The notes under the pieces: model-generated
What the model was told of the DNA's origin: nothing
Database searches by the model: none
What the model saw: only the letters and a program-made list of their open reading frames with translations
Position numbers and translations under genes: made by a program
Assembly: GCA_017472605.1 (NCBI GenBank)
Contig: JAFUPV010000039.1
Span: forward strand, 62,001-126,000
Reading direction: 5' to 3'
Origin: Lachnospiraceae bacterium
GTDB lineage: Bacteria; Bacillota; Clostridia; Lachnospirales; Lachnospiraceae
DNA: 64,000 nucleotides
Shown: piece by piece, positions 49,888 to 59,470 of the stretch
Position numbering within the stretch: the first letter of the stretch is position 1
How the letters are laid out: each line of letters opens with the position of its first letter

Positions 49888-51600
49888 TCACCGTTCCTGG
49901 GACCGAATCTGCTCAAACACACCATACATGTCAAGGATTCCATACCCCCACTCTCTGTTTGGATACATGATGGACGGACTCCGTCTGGCGCCACGGATGA
50001 AAAAGGATCTGGCATCATCGCTTGTCATCACCTCGCGGAAACGGCGCACAATGGCCCATTCCAGAAGAAGAGCAGACGCACCGGCCATGATTGCCGTGGA
50101 GACGCTGGAGCCGCTCCTGACTGTCTGGCGCAGTTCATTGGCATTGCCGGGCGCCGGAATGTATCCGGTCACATTGACGCCGGGAGCTGCCAGATCCGGA
50201 CGAATCGCTCCGTCAGCCCGGTATCCGCGGCCGGAATTCAGATAGATGCTGTCATCCTGTGCCTGATAGGTGCTGACAGCGATGATCGTGTCCGCATCTG
50301 CCGGTGAGGTCATGGTCGTGTCCGGAGACGGATTCAGAAACACGGTGTCCGGGCTGATGAAATGCTGCATGGGCAGCCACATGTGAAACTGTCCGGTAAT
50401 CCGGATATCCGGAAAAATCTGAAAGGTCCAGATTCCGGCAGACGGATTGCGAAACCGCATAAAAACAAGAAATTCTCCCGTCTCCTGCACCACCACACGG
50501 TAGTTGAACTCCACTTCCGTCCCTTCCAGAAGAAACTGGATCACTTCAATTTTTCGCAGACGGATGTTAATCCGCGGAATGTATTCTCCTCCCGGCGAAC
50601 GGATCGCCACAGAGAACAGCTCCGGCGCCCGCCCCCAAAGCTCCAGAGTAAATCCCCGTTTCTGCTCCTCCTCCCCCACGCGCACCTCTACCGTGTCGTA
50701 AGCGCGGTCACGACCAATGTTCCCCTCGTAGTGATGTGCTCTTGCCGTCTCATTTCCTGTCCCTGCCACAACAACCGTCCCGTTTACGCTCCCGGCGCTG
50801 CTCATGTAGCGGCACAGCGGCAGATTGCCGTTTCTTGAGCCCTGATTGGTTCCAAGAGCGATGCAGATTACAAGGGGCTGTGCCCTTGATGCAGCCAGGC
50901 TTTCCAGAAAGCGGATCCCCGCCATGATATCATTTTCCTGAAAGGCCACCGCGTCCTCCCGGATCAGATAGTAGTCGCGGACGTTCTTCTTGGCCGGTTT
51001 CAGCTTCACCATCGCGATCTGTGCCGCCGGCGCCGCGCCGGTAAAGTCACCAGTCTCCGATTCCCGTCCTGCCGCCAGGGAAGCGATGTAGGTTCCATGT
51101 CCGTTTTGATCTCTGGACGGAAGAACCTGATAGGGATTTACTGACCGCACGGCCGCATCGATTTCCTCCTGCGTGTACTCTCTTCCGTAGAGAAAGCCTT
51201 CCGGTGCCTGATCCTCCTGCCCGCGGACAGTCTGATCCCAGATGCTGACTACCCGCGTCCCGCCGTCCAGTGTCCGAAACACGTCGCCGGCAAAATCAAT
51301 TCCCGTATCAATAAAGCCGATCAGGACGCCTCCCCCAGACAGCTGGAGGTTGCTCTGCCGTCTCACCTGCAGAATCCCTGCCTCCTCCATCGTCTGGGTA
51401 TCCAGAAGCCCAAACAGCTTCGGAATCAGATAGTAGCCGAATACATAATTGGTTGAAAAGAAATCCATGGTATACGGAACATGGAGCACATCATAAAGAC
51501 CAAGCTCCTGCAAACAGCCTTCCACCGGTCGGACAGCCCTTCCGGTGGGCAGAAGGAGATCCACATAATCCTCCGACTGAATCATCTCTTCACAAGTCAT
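49888..51600 (-). CDS. Subtilisin-like serine protease (S8, CspB-like)
   Basis: 570 residues. Catalytic triad: Asp98 in GFIDTGIDF, His168 in QNGHGTYIASLAAG, Ser499 in SGSSVSTAIMAG (in place of the usual GTSMA). A ~130-residue beta-rich insertion (about 320-440) sits between His and Ser, as in the clostridial Csp germination proteases. An N-terminal prodomain-like region of ~85 residues precedes it and there is no signal peptide. It may process a spore cortex hydrolase on germination; other Lachnospiraceae S8 paralogues have unknown roles. AGGAGGGAAGG precedes the ATG. Confidence 0.88.
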   Translation of the reverse strand: MTCEEMIQSEDYVDLLLPTGRAVRPVEGCLQELGLYDVLHVPYTMDFFSTNYVFGYYLIPKLFGLLDTQTMEEAGILQVRRQSNLQLSGGGVLIGFIDTGIDFAGDVFRTLDGGTRVVSIWDQTVRGQEDQAPEGFLYGREYTQEEIDAAVRSVNPYQVLPSRDQNGHGTYIASLAAGRESETGDFTGAAPAAQIAMVKLKPAKKNVRDYYLIREDAVAFQENDIMAGIRFLESLAASRAQPLVICIALGTNQGSRNGNLPLCRYMSSAGSVNGTVVVAGTGNETARAHHYEGNIGRDRAYDTVEVRVGEEEQKRGFTLELWGRAPELFSVAIRSPGGEYIPRINIRLRKIEVIQFLLEGTEVEFNYRVVVQETGEFLVFMRFRNPSAGIWTFQIFPDIRITGQFHMWLPMQHFISPDTVFLNPSPDTTMTSPADADTIIAVSTYQAQDDSIYLNSGRGYRADGAIRPDLAAPGVNVTGYIPAPGNANELRQTVRSGSSVSTAIMAGASALLLEWAIVRRFREVMTSDDARSFFIRGARRSPSIMYPNREWGYGILDMYGVFEQIRSQER

Positions 51601-51664
51601 CCTTCCCTCCTGAACCGTTCTGTTTTATGGTATGAATGGAACGCACGGGTGGAAACACGCGGTA

Positions 51665-51699
51665 CAAAAAAAGGACTGCCGCACACGCAGCAATCCTCT
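51665..51699 (-). terminator. Terminator of clpX
   Basis: Minus-strand AGGATTGCTGC / GGCAGTCCT hairpin followed by TTTTTTT. Confidence 0.78.
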
Positions 51700-51787
51700 T
51701 TGTCTCTCAAGCAATCCTTACAGTCGAAGAACACGGACCGCAGACGCGGCTCCGCTTCGATTTCTTTCAAATTTATTCCCGTGGAAC

Positions 51788-53176
51788 TTACCCCTGCAGC
51801 AGCGGCAGCTCCTGGCCACGCAGCTGAATCAGCGGGCCTCCGGTATGTTCAATGTACTCTCTTGTGATGACCACTTTTCCGATGTTGTCATCTTTCGGGA
51901 TTTCATACATGATATCCAGCATGAAATCGTCGATGACAGCGCGGAGGGCGCGGGCTCCCGTGTTCTTCTTCAGCGCCTGCTCCGCGATGGCTTCATAGGC
52001 ATCGTCCGTAAAGGTCAGCTCCACCTCATCCATGGCAAGAAGCTTCTGGTACTGCTTCAGAATGGCATTCTTCGGCTCTTTCAGTACCTTGACAAGCATT
52101 TCCTTATTCAGCGGATCCAGTGTATATACCATCGGAAGACGGCCAAGGAACTCCGGAATCATTCCAAAGGAGCGAAGATCCTCCATTTCCACATAGCGCA
52201 GCAAACTTCCGTCCTCGTCAAACCGGTCCTTCAGCGGTGCATTAAAACCGATTCCGGAGGTTTTTGTCAGACGGGTCCGGATCACATCCTCCAGATCCGG
52301 GAACGCGCCGCCGCAGATGAACAGAATGTTCTTCGTGTTCACCGTTGTCATCGGAACCATCGCATTCTTGCTGCTTGCGCCAACCGGAACTTCCACCTCG
52401 GCTCCCTCCAGAAGCTTCAGGAGGCCCTGCTGAACGCTCTCTCCGTTGACATCCCGATGGTTTGTTTCCTTCTTGCGCGCCAGCTTATCAATCTCATCGA
52501 TGAAAATGATGCCGGTCTCCGCTCTCTCCACATCGTTGTCGGCAGCTGCCAGAAGCTTGCTGACTACGCTCTCAATGTCGTCGCCGATGTATCCCGCTTC
52601 CGTCAGGGAGGTTGCGTCCGCAATCGCCAGCGGCACGTTCAAAAGACGTGCAAGAGTCTTCACAAGATAGGTCTTGCCGCTTCCAGTCGGTCCGATCATC
52701 AGCATGTTGGACTTTTCGATCTCCACCTCCTGGTCCCTGTTCGCAATCCGCTTATAGTGGTTATAGACAGCGACAGAAATAATCTTCTTTGCCCGCTCCT
52801 GTCCCACTACATACTCGCTGAGCTGCGCATGGATTTTATGGGGCGGCGGAACCTGCTTTAAGTCCAAAGCCGGCTGGGGATTCTCTTTCTTCTTCTTCAC
52901 TTTCTTTGGCTGGGGCGGCATACCAAAGCCAAAGGACGCAAGATCCTCCGGCGTCGCAATGGAAATGCTTCCGCCCGGGAAGTTCATGTGGGGAAATCCG
53001 CCGTTATTGACCTGATCAAAGGCTTTCTGCATGCAGTCATTGCAGATACAGATGTTGCCGGGGATTGTGATCATCTTCCCGGCTTTTCCTTCCGGTCTGC
53101 GGCAGACGTAACAAACTTTCTCGTAATCATCCGGCTGATTCTGCTCATCCGTAATGATTGTCTTATCTTCTGACAT
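51788..53176 (-). CDS. clpX: ClpX-type AAA+ unfoldase, stand-alone
   Basis: 462 residues. Zinc-binding domain with CYVC near 22 and CNDC near 45; a Lys/Pro-rich linker (QPKKVKKKKENPQPA, about 88-102) longer than usual; then the AAA+ core: Walker A GPTGSGKT near 171, pore loop EAGYIGDDIES, Walker B GIIFIDEIDKLAR, and SGIGFNAPLKDR near 305, an IGF loop of the kind that docks on ClpP. No clpP or tig gene is next to it, unlike the housekeeping clpX, so it may be a second copy. It has its own promoter and terminator. Confidence 0.92.
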   Translation of the reverse strand: MSEDKTIITDEQNQPDDYEKVCYVCRRPEGKAGKMITIPGNICICNDCMQKAFDQVNNGGFPHMNFPGGSISIATPEDLASFGFGMPPQPKKVKKKKENPQPALDLKQVPPPHKIHAQLSEYVVGQERAKKIISVAVYNHYKRIANRDQEVEIEKSNMLMIGPTGSGKTYLVKTLARLLNVPLAIADATSLTEAGYIGDDIESVVSKLLAAADNDVERAETGIIFIDEIDKLARKKETNHRDVNGESVQQGLLKLLEGAEVEVPVGASSKNAMVPMTTVNTKNILFICGGAFPDLEDVIRTRLTKTSGIGFNAPLKDRFDEDGSLLRYVEMEDLRSFGMIPEFLGRLPMVYTLDPLNKEMLVKVLKEPKNAILKQYQKLLAMDEVELTFTDDAYEAIAEQALKKNTGARALRAVIDDFMLDIMYEIPKDDNIGKVVITREYIEHTGGPLIQLRGQELPLLQG

Positions 53177-53230
53177 ATATATAAATCTCCTTTATTCGTA
53201 TCTGGCTTCAGGACTGTTCGGCCTTGTATC

Positions 53231-53259
53231 ATCTTATCAAATCCTTCGACTTTATACAA
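53231..53259 (-). promoter_or_regulatory. Promoter of clpX
   Basis: -35 TTGTAT (53254-53259), 17-bp spacer, -10 TAAGAT (53231-53236), minus strand. Confidence 0.7.
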
Positions 53260-53352
53260 GTGTTTTCTCAGATTCCCATGTATTAACTTTTTATAACCTG
53301 GCACATCGTTTGCAGCAGCGATGTACCGTGAAACTGCTCATGTAAACGCAAG

Positions 53353-53381
53353 AACCCCCGATCTGCAAGAGACCGGGGGAA
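53353..53381 (-). terminator. Terminator of ilvC
   Basis: CCCCCGATCT / AGACCGGGGG hairpin 40 bp after the ilvC stop; T-rich on the minus strand (TTCTTGCGTTT). Confidence 0.65.
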
Positions 53382-53420
53382 TCCTTTTCATATACACGTT
53401 TTTTCTCGTTTCCGGAACAA

Positions 53421-54446
<1,026 letters not shown>

Positions 54447-54500
54447 CTAATAGCGTTTTGTTAGTACGATCCGCCGTCCTGCGCAATCCGCGTACCCGGC

Positions 54501-54563
54501 CGGATGTATAAACAATCCGGGCAAACGTGCCTGCCGCACGTCAGTCTGGATTTATTGCAATAC
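54501..54563. repeat. Dispersed hairpin repeat, copy 4 (between ilvN and ilvC)
   Basis: AATCCGGGCAAACGTGC and GCACGTCAGTCTGGATT form the stem, extended by TGTAT/ATACA. The GGATGTATAAACAATCC left arm almost matches the dapA-leader copy. Nothing else (no T-box or terminator) is recognised in the 267-bp ilvN-ilvC gap. Confidence 0.78.
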
Positions 54564-54698
54564 AAAGTGAGGTGCTGCCTCAGACTTTTAACGGCTCCCC
54601 GTCTGCCGCCATCCGGCTGTCACCAGTCAGATCTCTGCACTGTAATCAAATTTTTCTGAAAACGCGTCCTCTGACACGTTCTTTCACGATCCGGCCAA

Positions 54699-55190
54699 TC
54701 AGTCCAGATCCATGCGGCCTCTGCTCAGACCTGTAATACCGGTTCTTGCCAGCTCAATAATCTTATACTGGCCAAGAAGGGTCGTGAAGGCATCGATCTT
54801 GCTCTGGGTTCCGGTCAGCTCTACCATCAGGGAATCAAGGGCAACGTCAACGATCTTCGCGCGGAAAATGTCCGCAATCGCGATTACCTGCTGTCTGTCT
54901 TCTGAAGTAACTGCGATCTTCATCAGGATCAGCTCTCTGCACACAGAAGCGTCCGCCGGGAGAACTTTGATCTCACGAACATCGATCAGCTTTGCCAGCT
55001 GCTTCTCAATCTGCTCCAGTACGTCCTGATCGCCGTCTGCCACAACAGTCATTCTGGAAACACCCTTCTCCTGGGTCTCTCCAACTGTCAGACTTTCGAT
55101 ATTGTAGCTTCTGCGGCTGAACAGTCCGGAAATCCGGCTCAGAACACCGGCTTCATTGTCTACTAATAAGGAAAAAACTACTTTACTCAT
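54699..55190 (-). CDS. ilvN: Acetolactate synthase small (regulatory) subunit
   Basis: 163 residues. The ACT domain opens MSKVVFSLLVDNEAGVLSRI, then FSRRSYNIESLTVGETQEKG; the C-terminal ACT-like half includes KIDAFTTLLGQYKIIELART. It binds valine and sets the activity of the catalytic IlvB subunit, which is not in the window. ATG at 55190 follows AAAGG. The adjacent ilvC supports the assignment. Confidence 0.95.
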   Translation of the reverse strand: MSKVVFSLLVDNEAGVLSRISGLFSRRSYNIESLTVGETQEKGVSRMTVVADGDQDVLEQIEKQLAKLIDVREIKVLPADASVCRELILMKIAVTSEDRQQVIAIADIFRAKIVDVALDSLMVELTGTQSKIDAFTTLLGQYKIIELARTGITGLSRGRMDLD

Positions 55191-55278
55191 GGTGCACCAC
55201 CTTTTCAAAATCCGATTTCTGCCGAATTTTCTGAATTATCGCAAAAATCTCTGCAGGTGCTTTCAGCCTGCTTGGTCT

Positions 55279-55307
55279 ATAATAGCAATGAACCCGGATT
55301 TTGTCAA
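55279..55307 (-). promoter_or_regulatory. Promoter of ilvN-ilvC
   Basis: -35 TTGACA (55302-55307), 17-bp spacer, -10 TATTAT (55279-55284), minus strand; leader of about 85 nt. Confidence 0.87.
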
Positions 55308-55405
55308 GTGATAAATATAAGCTTCACTTGTGCATATTTAATCACATATTTCTCTTTTTTCTCATTTTTCCTTGATGAATCTCCGCTTTCAGTTGATTTT
55401 TTTTG

Positions 55406-56818
55406 TTATCCCTTATTCTCATGCTGAAGCCGCATCCGGAAAAACCGATGTTTCACCTGTTTCCAGTCAAAAGGAAGCAGCGGATATAGATAGCTGTATC
55501 CGCTGATCGTTTTATTGGTCACGACAGCAAGAATGAAAATCGCGACTCCTGCCAAAAAACCGGCCAGTCCAAACGCTGCCGTCAAAAGCAGGTTGATGAT
55601 CCGCATAAATTTCACGGCATATCCCAGCTCGTAGCTGGACTGGGTAAAGTTTGCCACCGCCACAAACGCCATGTAAAGCATGGACTCTGCATTAAACCAG
55701 CCGGACTGAACGGAGAACTCGCCAAGGACAAGAGCCGCTGTAATGCTTAAGGGCGTTGACAGCATGTTTGGCGTATTCACTGCGGCAAGACGCAGCCCGT
55801 CCAGCGCCAGCTCCAGAATCAGAAGCTGAATCAGGATCGGCACATGAACTTCCTCGGCAATGATGGTAAATTCCAGCCAGCCCGGCAGCCACTGCGGATT
55901 CAGATGAAACAGCAGATACAGAGGTGTGATGAAATAGGTCATGACAGCGATCACTGCCCTGGAGAGACGCAGATAGGTTCCCGTCACCGGTGGAAAATAG
56001 TAATCGTCCACCTCCTCTATGATGTCAAAAATTGAGGAAGGAAGGATCATTGCGGAAGGGGAATTGTCCACCAGAATCACCAGGTTGCCCTCCAGCACCG
56101 AAGCGGCAGCCGTATCGGGCCGTTCCGTAAATTTGAATTTCGGAAATGGATTATACCATTTATGCGGATAGATGCACTCGGCCAGGCTCTCCTGATTCAT
56201 GGTCAGGGCATCGACTTCTACCTGTTCGATTTTTCTGCGGATCCGGTTCAGCAGCTTTCGATCCACCCGGTCTTCAATGTAGCAGAAACAGATGTCCGTC
56301 CGGGATCGGCGTCCTGCCTGGATCACCTCCATGGTCAGCTTTGGGTCGCGGATGCGGCGGCGGATTAACGCCGTATTAAATACCAGCGTCTCCACAAACC
56401 CGTCCCTGGAACCGCGCAGTGTTTTGTCCTTGTCCGGCTCCGACACCCCTCTTGCCGGATAGGTCCGGCAGTCTATGGTCATGCACTGTTCATATCCGTC
56501 AATGAACAGCAGACTCTGCCCGCACAGCAGTGCCCCGATTGCCGGTTCAAATTCACCTGACAGCCCGATCTCCGCATAGGGGAGCAGCCGCTTCGAGAAT
56601 TCGTGCATGTTTTCCGGGAATTCCGCAGGCACCTGCTCCATCAGAAATTCCAGCAGCTTTTCCAGAATCTCATCCTTGGTAAATCCGTCAATGCAATAGA
56701 GAACGGCCTTTCTGTTTCCAATTTTCAGTACCCGGTATATGACATCAAAATTCGTTGTGATCCGAAGCTCCTTCTCCATGTAAGCCATGACCGGATCCAG
56801 TTGTTTCTGTATCTTCAT
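55406..56818 (-). CDS. GerA/SpoVAF-family spore germination protein
   Basis: 470 residues. A ~230-residue hydrophilic N-domain (GFVETLVFNTALIRRRIRDP near 150 is the GerA signature) precedes five or six membrane helices from about residue 285 to 440 (AVIAVMTYFITPLYLLFHL, VPILIQLLILELALDGLRL, LAAFGLAGFLAGVAIF-like). NTPNMLSTPLSITAALVLGEFS is the conserved GerA/SpoVAF loop. It is an inner-membrane germinant receptor A subunit or a SpoVAF homologue; no gerB or gerC partner is adjacent. AGGAAAGG precedes the ATG. Confidence 0.93.
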   Translation of the reverse strand: MKIQKQLDPVMAYMEKELRITTNFDVIYRVLKIGNRKAVLYCIDGFTKDEILEKLLEFLMEQVPAEFPENMHEFSKRLLPYAEIGLSGEFEPAIGALLCGQSLLFIDGYEQCMTIDCRTYPARGVSEPDKDKTLRGSRDGFVETLVFNTALIRRRIRDPKLTMEVIQAGRRSRTDICFCYIEDRVDRKLLNRIRRKIEQVEVDALTMNQESLAECIYPHKWYNPFPKFKFTERPDTAAASVLEGNLVILVDNSPSAMILPSSIFDIIEEVDDYYFPPVTGTYLRLSRAVIAVMTYFITPLYLLFHLNPQWLPGWLEFTIIAEEVHVPILIQLLILELALDGLRLAAVNTPNMLSTPLSITAALVLGEFSVQSGWFNAESMLYMAFVAVANFTQSSYELGYAVKFMRIINLLLTAAFGLAGFLAGVAIFILAVVTNKTISGYSYLYPLLPFDWKQVKHRFFRMRLQHENKG

Positions 56819-56975
56819 AGCAACAGTCCTTTCCTGTAGTTATTTCAAAACCGTTATACTAGTTTGTGCATTTTTATCTGGAAAATACATGCAGATGATG
56901 CTATACTATGGAAAAGGTATCCGCACTGACACGATATCCGGAAACGACAAAATAATCATCCCGAAAGGAATACCC

Positions 56976-57803
56976 ATGATCCGATTTCGATTTGCCAACA
57001 CACTGAAAGAAAAACATCTGGAAGACATCAGCCGCCTTGTTGATGCCTGCATCGCATATGAAGGCCTGACGCTCTCCATGCCCGACCTCTCTGACGAAGG
57101 AGTACAGGTCTACTCGTTTTACCCGACAAAGAAAGAAGAAAACCTGCTTGGCGTTCTTGTCGCCTATCCCTTTGAGGAATACACGGAAATCACTGCTTTC
57201 ACCCATCCGGACTGCCGCTGTCAGGGTATTTTCACCTCTCTGTTCCAGCGCTATCTGGAAAAGAACGGCGACGGACCGGTCTGCTTTTACCCGGACGGAT
57301 GCAGCTACGACGCGCTGGCGACGCTGGAGGTTCTGGAATGCGAATACAACGGAACGGAGCAGCTGATGCACTGCGACCTGAACCGCCGCACAAAACTGTC
57401 CTACCCGGCGTCCCTGTCTCTGGAAGAATCCGATGATCTCTCCCTTCTCTCAAAAATCCACAGCGATGCCTTTGGTCAGACACAAACCGACTCCCGTCTC
57501 TACCTGGAAAACGCCCTTGCTGACGGTGCCGTCTGCTGGCTGATCAAAGACCAGGAAACGCCGGTCGGTCTCTGTCTCGGTACCGGCAGCGAAGACACGG
57601 TCTACCTCTTTGGTCTTTGCATTGCGCCGGCTCACCAGCGAAAAGGGCTCGGAACTGCCGCCCTTGGCCTTCTGCTTGACTGCCTAGCGGAAAGCTACCA
57701 GTCGGTAAGCATCCAGGTCACCGAGGAAAACACAGCTGCTTACCGTCTTTACTGCAAAGCAGGCTTCACCAGCGTTCAGGAGCTGCAGGAATTCTGGTAC
57801 TGA
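56976..57803 (+). CDS. GNAT-family N-acetyltransferase (tandem-domain)
   Basis: 275 residues. The C-terminal half is a clear GNAT domain: VYLFGLCIAPAHQRKGLGTAALGLLL near 208 contains the acetyl-CoA-binding Q/RxxGxG/A loop, followed by VTEENTAAYRLYCKAGFTSV. The N-terminal half is a second, degenerate GNAT-like fold (EYTEITAFTHPDCRCQGIFTSLF). The acceptor is unknown. ATG at 56976 with AAAGG upstream is preferred over an earlier in-frame start at 56787, which overlaps the divergent GerA gene. Confidence 0.85.
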   Translation: MIRFRFANTLKEKHLEDISRLVDACIAYEGLTLSMPDLSDEGVQVYSFYPTKKEENLLGVLVAYPFEEYTEITAFTHPDCRCQGIFTSLFQRYLEKNGDGPVCFYPDGCSYDALATLEVLECEYNGTEQLMHCDLNRRTKLSYPASLSLEESDDLSLLSKIHSDAFGQTQTDSRLYLENALADGAVCWLIKDQETPVGLCLGTGSEDTVYLFGLCIAPAHQRKGLGTAALGLLLDCLAESYQSVSIQVTEENTAAYRLYCKAGFTSVQELQEFWY

Positions 57804-57875
57804 TGTCCGCCGGCTTCCGATTTCCCGCTTTTTCTTTTTTCACCCGTCGGATTGCTCCGCGCATCCCCATAGAAC

Positions 57876-57927
57876 AAACAATCGCCCTGCGGCGGTCTGA
57901 TTCCAGACTTCCGCAGGGCGATTGTTT
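57876..57927. terminator. Bidirectional terminator between the GNAT gene and uxaC
   Basis: Perfect 17-bp arms AAACAATCGCCCTGCGG and CCGCAGGGCGATTGTTT around an 18-nt loop, between convergent genes. Confidence 0.92.
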
Positions 57928-57975
57928 CATCCGGGAATTCCTGATACCTGTCAGCGAACTCCCCTGTTTTTCTAC

Positions 57976-59379
57976 TTATTTGAAATTGAAATAGTTCTTC
58001 GCGTTGTTGTAGCTGATTCCCTCAACAATGGTCTTCAGAGCCTTCTGGTCGTATGGATATTCTCCGTTCTCTACCCAGCTTCCGATCAGCTCGCACATGA
58101 TGCGGCGGAAATATTCATGTCTGGTGTAGGACAGGAAGCTTCTGGAGTCAGTCAGCATGCCGATGAAGTTTCCAAGCAGGCTCAGGTTTGCAAGGCTTGT
58201 CATCTGATCGGTCATGCCTGTCTTATGATCGTTGAACCACCATGCGGAACCGTGCTGAATCTTACCGACTGCGGTGGAATCCTGGAAGCAGCCGATGATG
58301 GTGTCGATGATGGCATTGTCAGCCGGATTCAGGGAATAGATGATGGTCTTGGGCATCTGATCGGTTGCATTCAGCGCATTCATGAAATCAGCCAGCTGTG
58401 CTGCAGGCGCATAGTTGTTGATGCAGTCATATCCGGTATCCGGACCAAGCTGATTATAGCGGAACACGTTATTGTCGCGCTTGCAGCCATAGTGCAGCTG
58501 CATTACCCAGCCAAGGCGATGATATTCTTTTCCCACAGCAACCATGAAAGCGGTCTTGAACTGATCCACTTCCAGAGCAGTCGGCTCCTCGCCGTTTGCC
58601 TTCTTGGCGAAGATTGCCTCAACGGTCGCCTCGTCCGCTGGAACATAAACGGTGTAGTTGATACCGTGGTCAGATACACAGCACTTCATGGAATCAAAGA
58701 ACTCCATGCGCGCACGGATTGCATCCATCAGGGAAGCAAAGCTGTTGATCTCAATGCCGGAAACAGCGGACAGCTTGCCTACATACTCCATGAAATCAGG
58801 CTTTTCGATGTTCATTGCCTTGTCCGGTCTCCATGCCGGATATACCTTGAACTCAACTTCCGGATCCTCTGCGATCTTTTTGTGCCACTCCAGATTGTCG
58901 ATCGGATCGTCGGTGGTGCAGATGACATCCACGTTGGACTGACGGATGATGTTGCGCACGCTCATGGAATCCTCAGCCAGCTTTGCATTGCAGATGTTCC
59001 ACACTTCTTCCGCTGTCTCGCCGTTGAGCACGCCATGGTAGTCAAAGTAGCGCTGCAGCTCCAGATGGCTCCAGTGGTACAGCGGGTTTCCGATTGCCTT
59101 CTCAAGAGTCTCAGCCCACTTCTGGAACTTCTCACGGTCGCTTGCGTCACCGGTAATGTACTTCTCGTCAATACCGTTGGAGCGCATCTGACGCCACTTG
59201 TAGTGATCGCCGCCCAGCCATACCTGAGTGATGTTCTCAAACTTTCTGTCCTCGGCAATCTCACGGGGATTGATGTGGCAGTGGTAGTCGATGATCGGCA
59301 TCTTCTCTGCATAATCATGATAAAGTTCCTTTGCAGTCTCGGTAGACAGCAGGAAATTTCTTCCCATAAACTTCTTCAT
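57976..59379 (-). CDS. uxaC: Uronate isomerase (glucuronate/galacturonate isomerase)
   Basis: 467 residues, amidohydrolase-type barrel. MPIIDYHCHINPREIAEDRKF near 27 carries the HxH metal site; GNPLYHWSHLELQRYF near 96; VICTTDDPIDNLEWH near 162; LGPDTGYDCINNYAPA near 330; SFLSYTRHEYFRR near 425. It converts D-galacturonate to D-tagaturonate and D-glucuronate to D-fructuronate. Last gene of the uxa operon, closed by a strong terminator. AAGGAGAG precedes the ATG. Confidence 0.97.
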   Translation of the reverse strand: MKKFMGRNFLLSTETAKELYHDYAEKMPIIDYHCHINPREIAEDRKFENITQVWLGGDHYKWRQMRSNGIDEKYITGDASDREKFQKWAETLEKAIGNPLYHWSHLELQRYFDYHGVLNGETAEEVWNICNAKLAEDSMSVRNIIRQSNVDVICTTDDPIDNLEWHKKIAEDPEVEFKVYPAWRPDKAMNIEKPDFMEYVGKLSAVSGIEINSFASLMDAIRARMEFFDSMKCCVSDHGINYTVYVPADEATVEAIFAKKANGEEPTALEVDQFKTAFMVAVGKEYHRLGWVMQLHYGCKRDNNVFRYNQLGPDTGYDCINNYAPAAQLADFMNALNATDQMPKTIIYSLNPADNAIIDTIIGCFQDSTAVGKIQHGSAWWFNDHKTGMTDQMTSLANLSLLGNFIGMLTDSRSFLSYTRHEYFRRIMCELIGSWVENGEYPYDQKALKTIVEGISYNNAKNYFNFK

Positions 59380-59470
59380 AATAGAAACTCTCCTTTTTGC
59401 TTTTTCTATCTCTGCCCGTTGCCGGACAGGTTTTGTGACAGCTTCTCAGCTGCCCGCATCGTTTGTTCTG

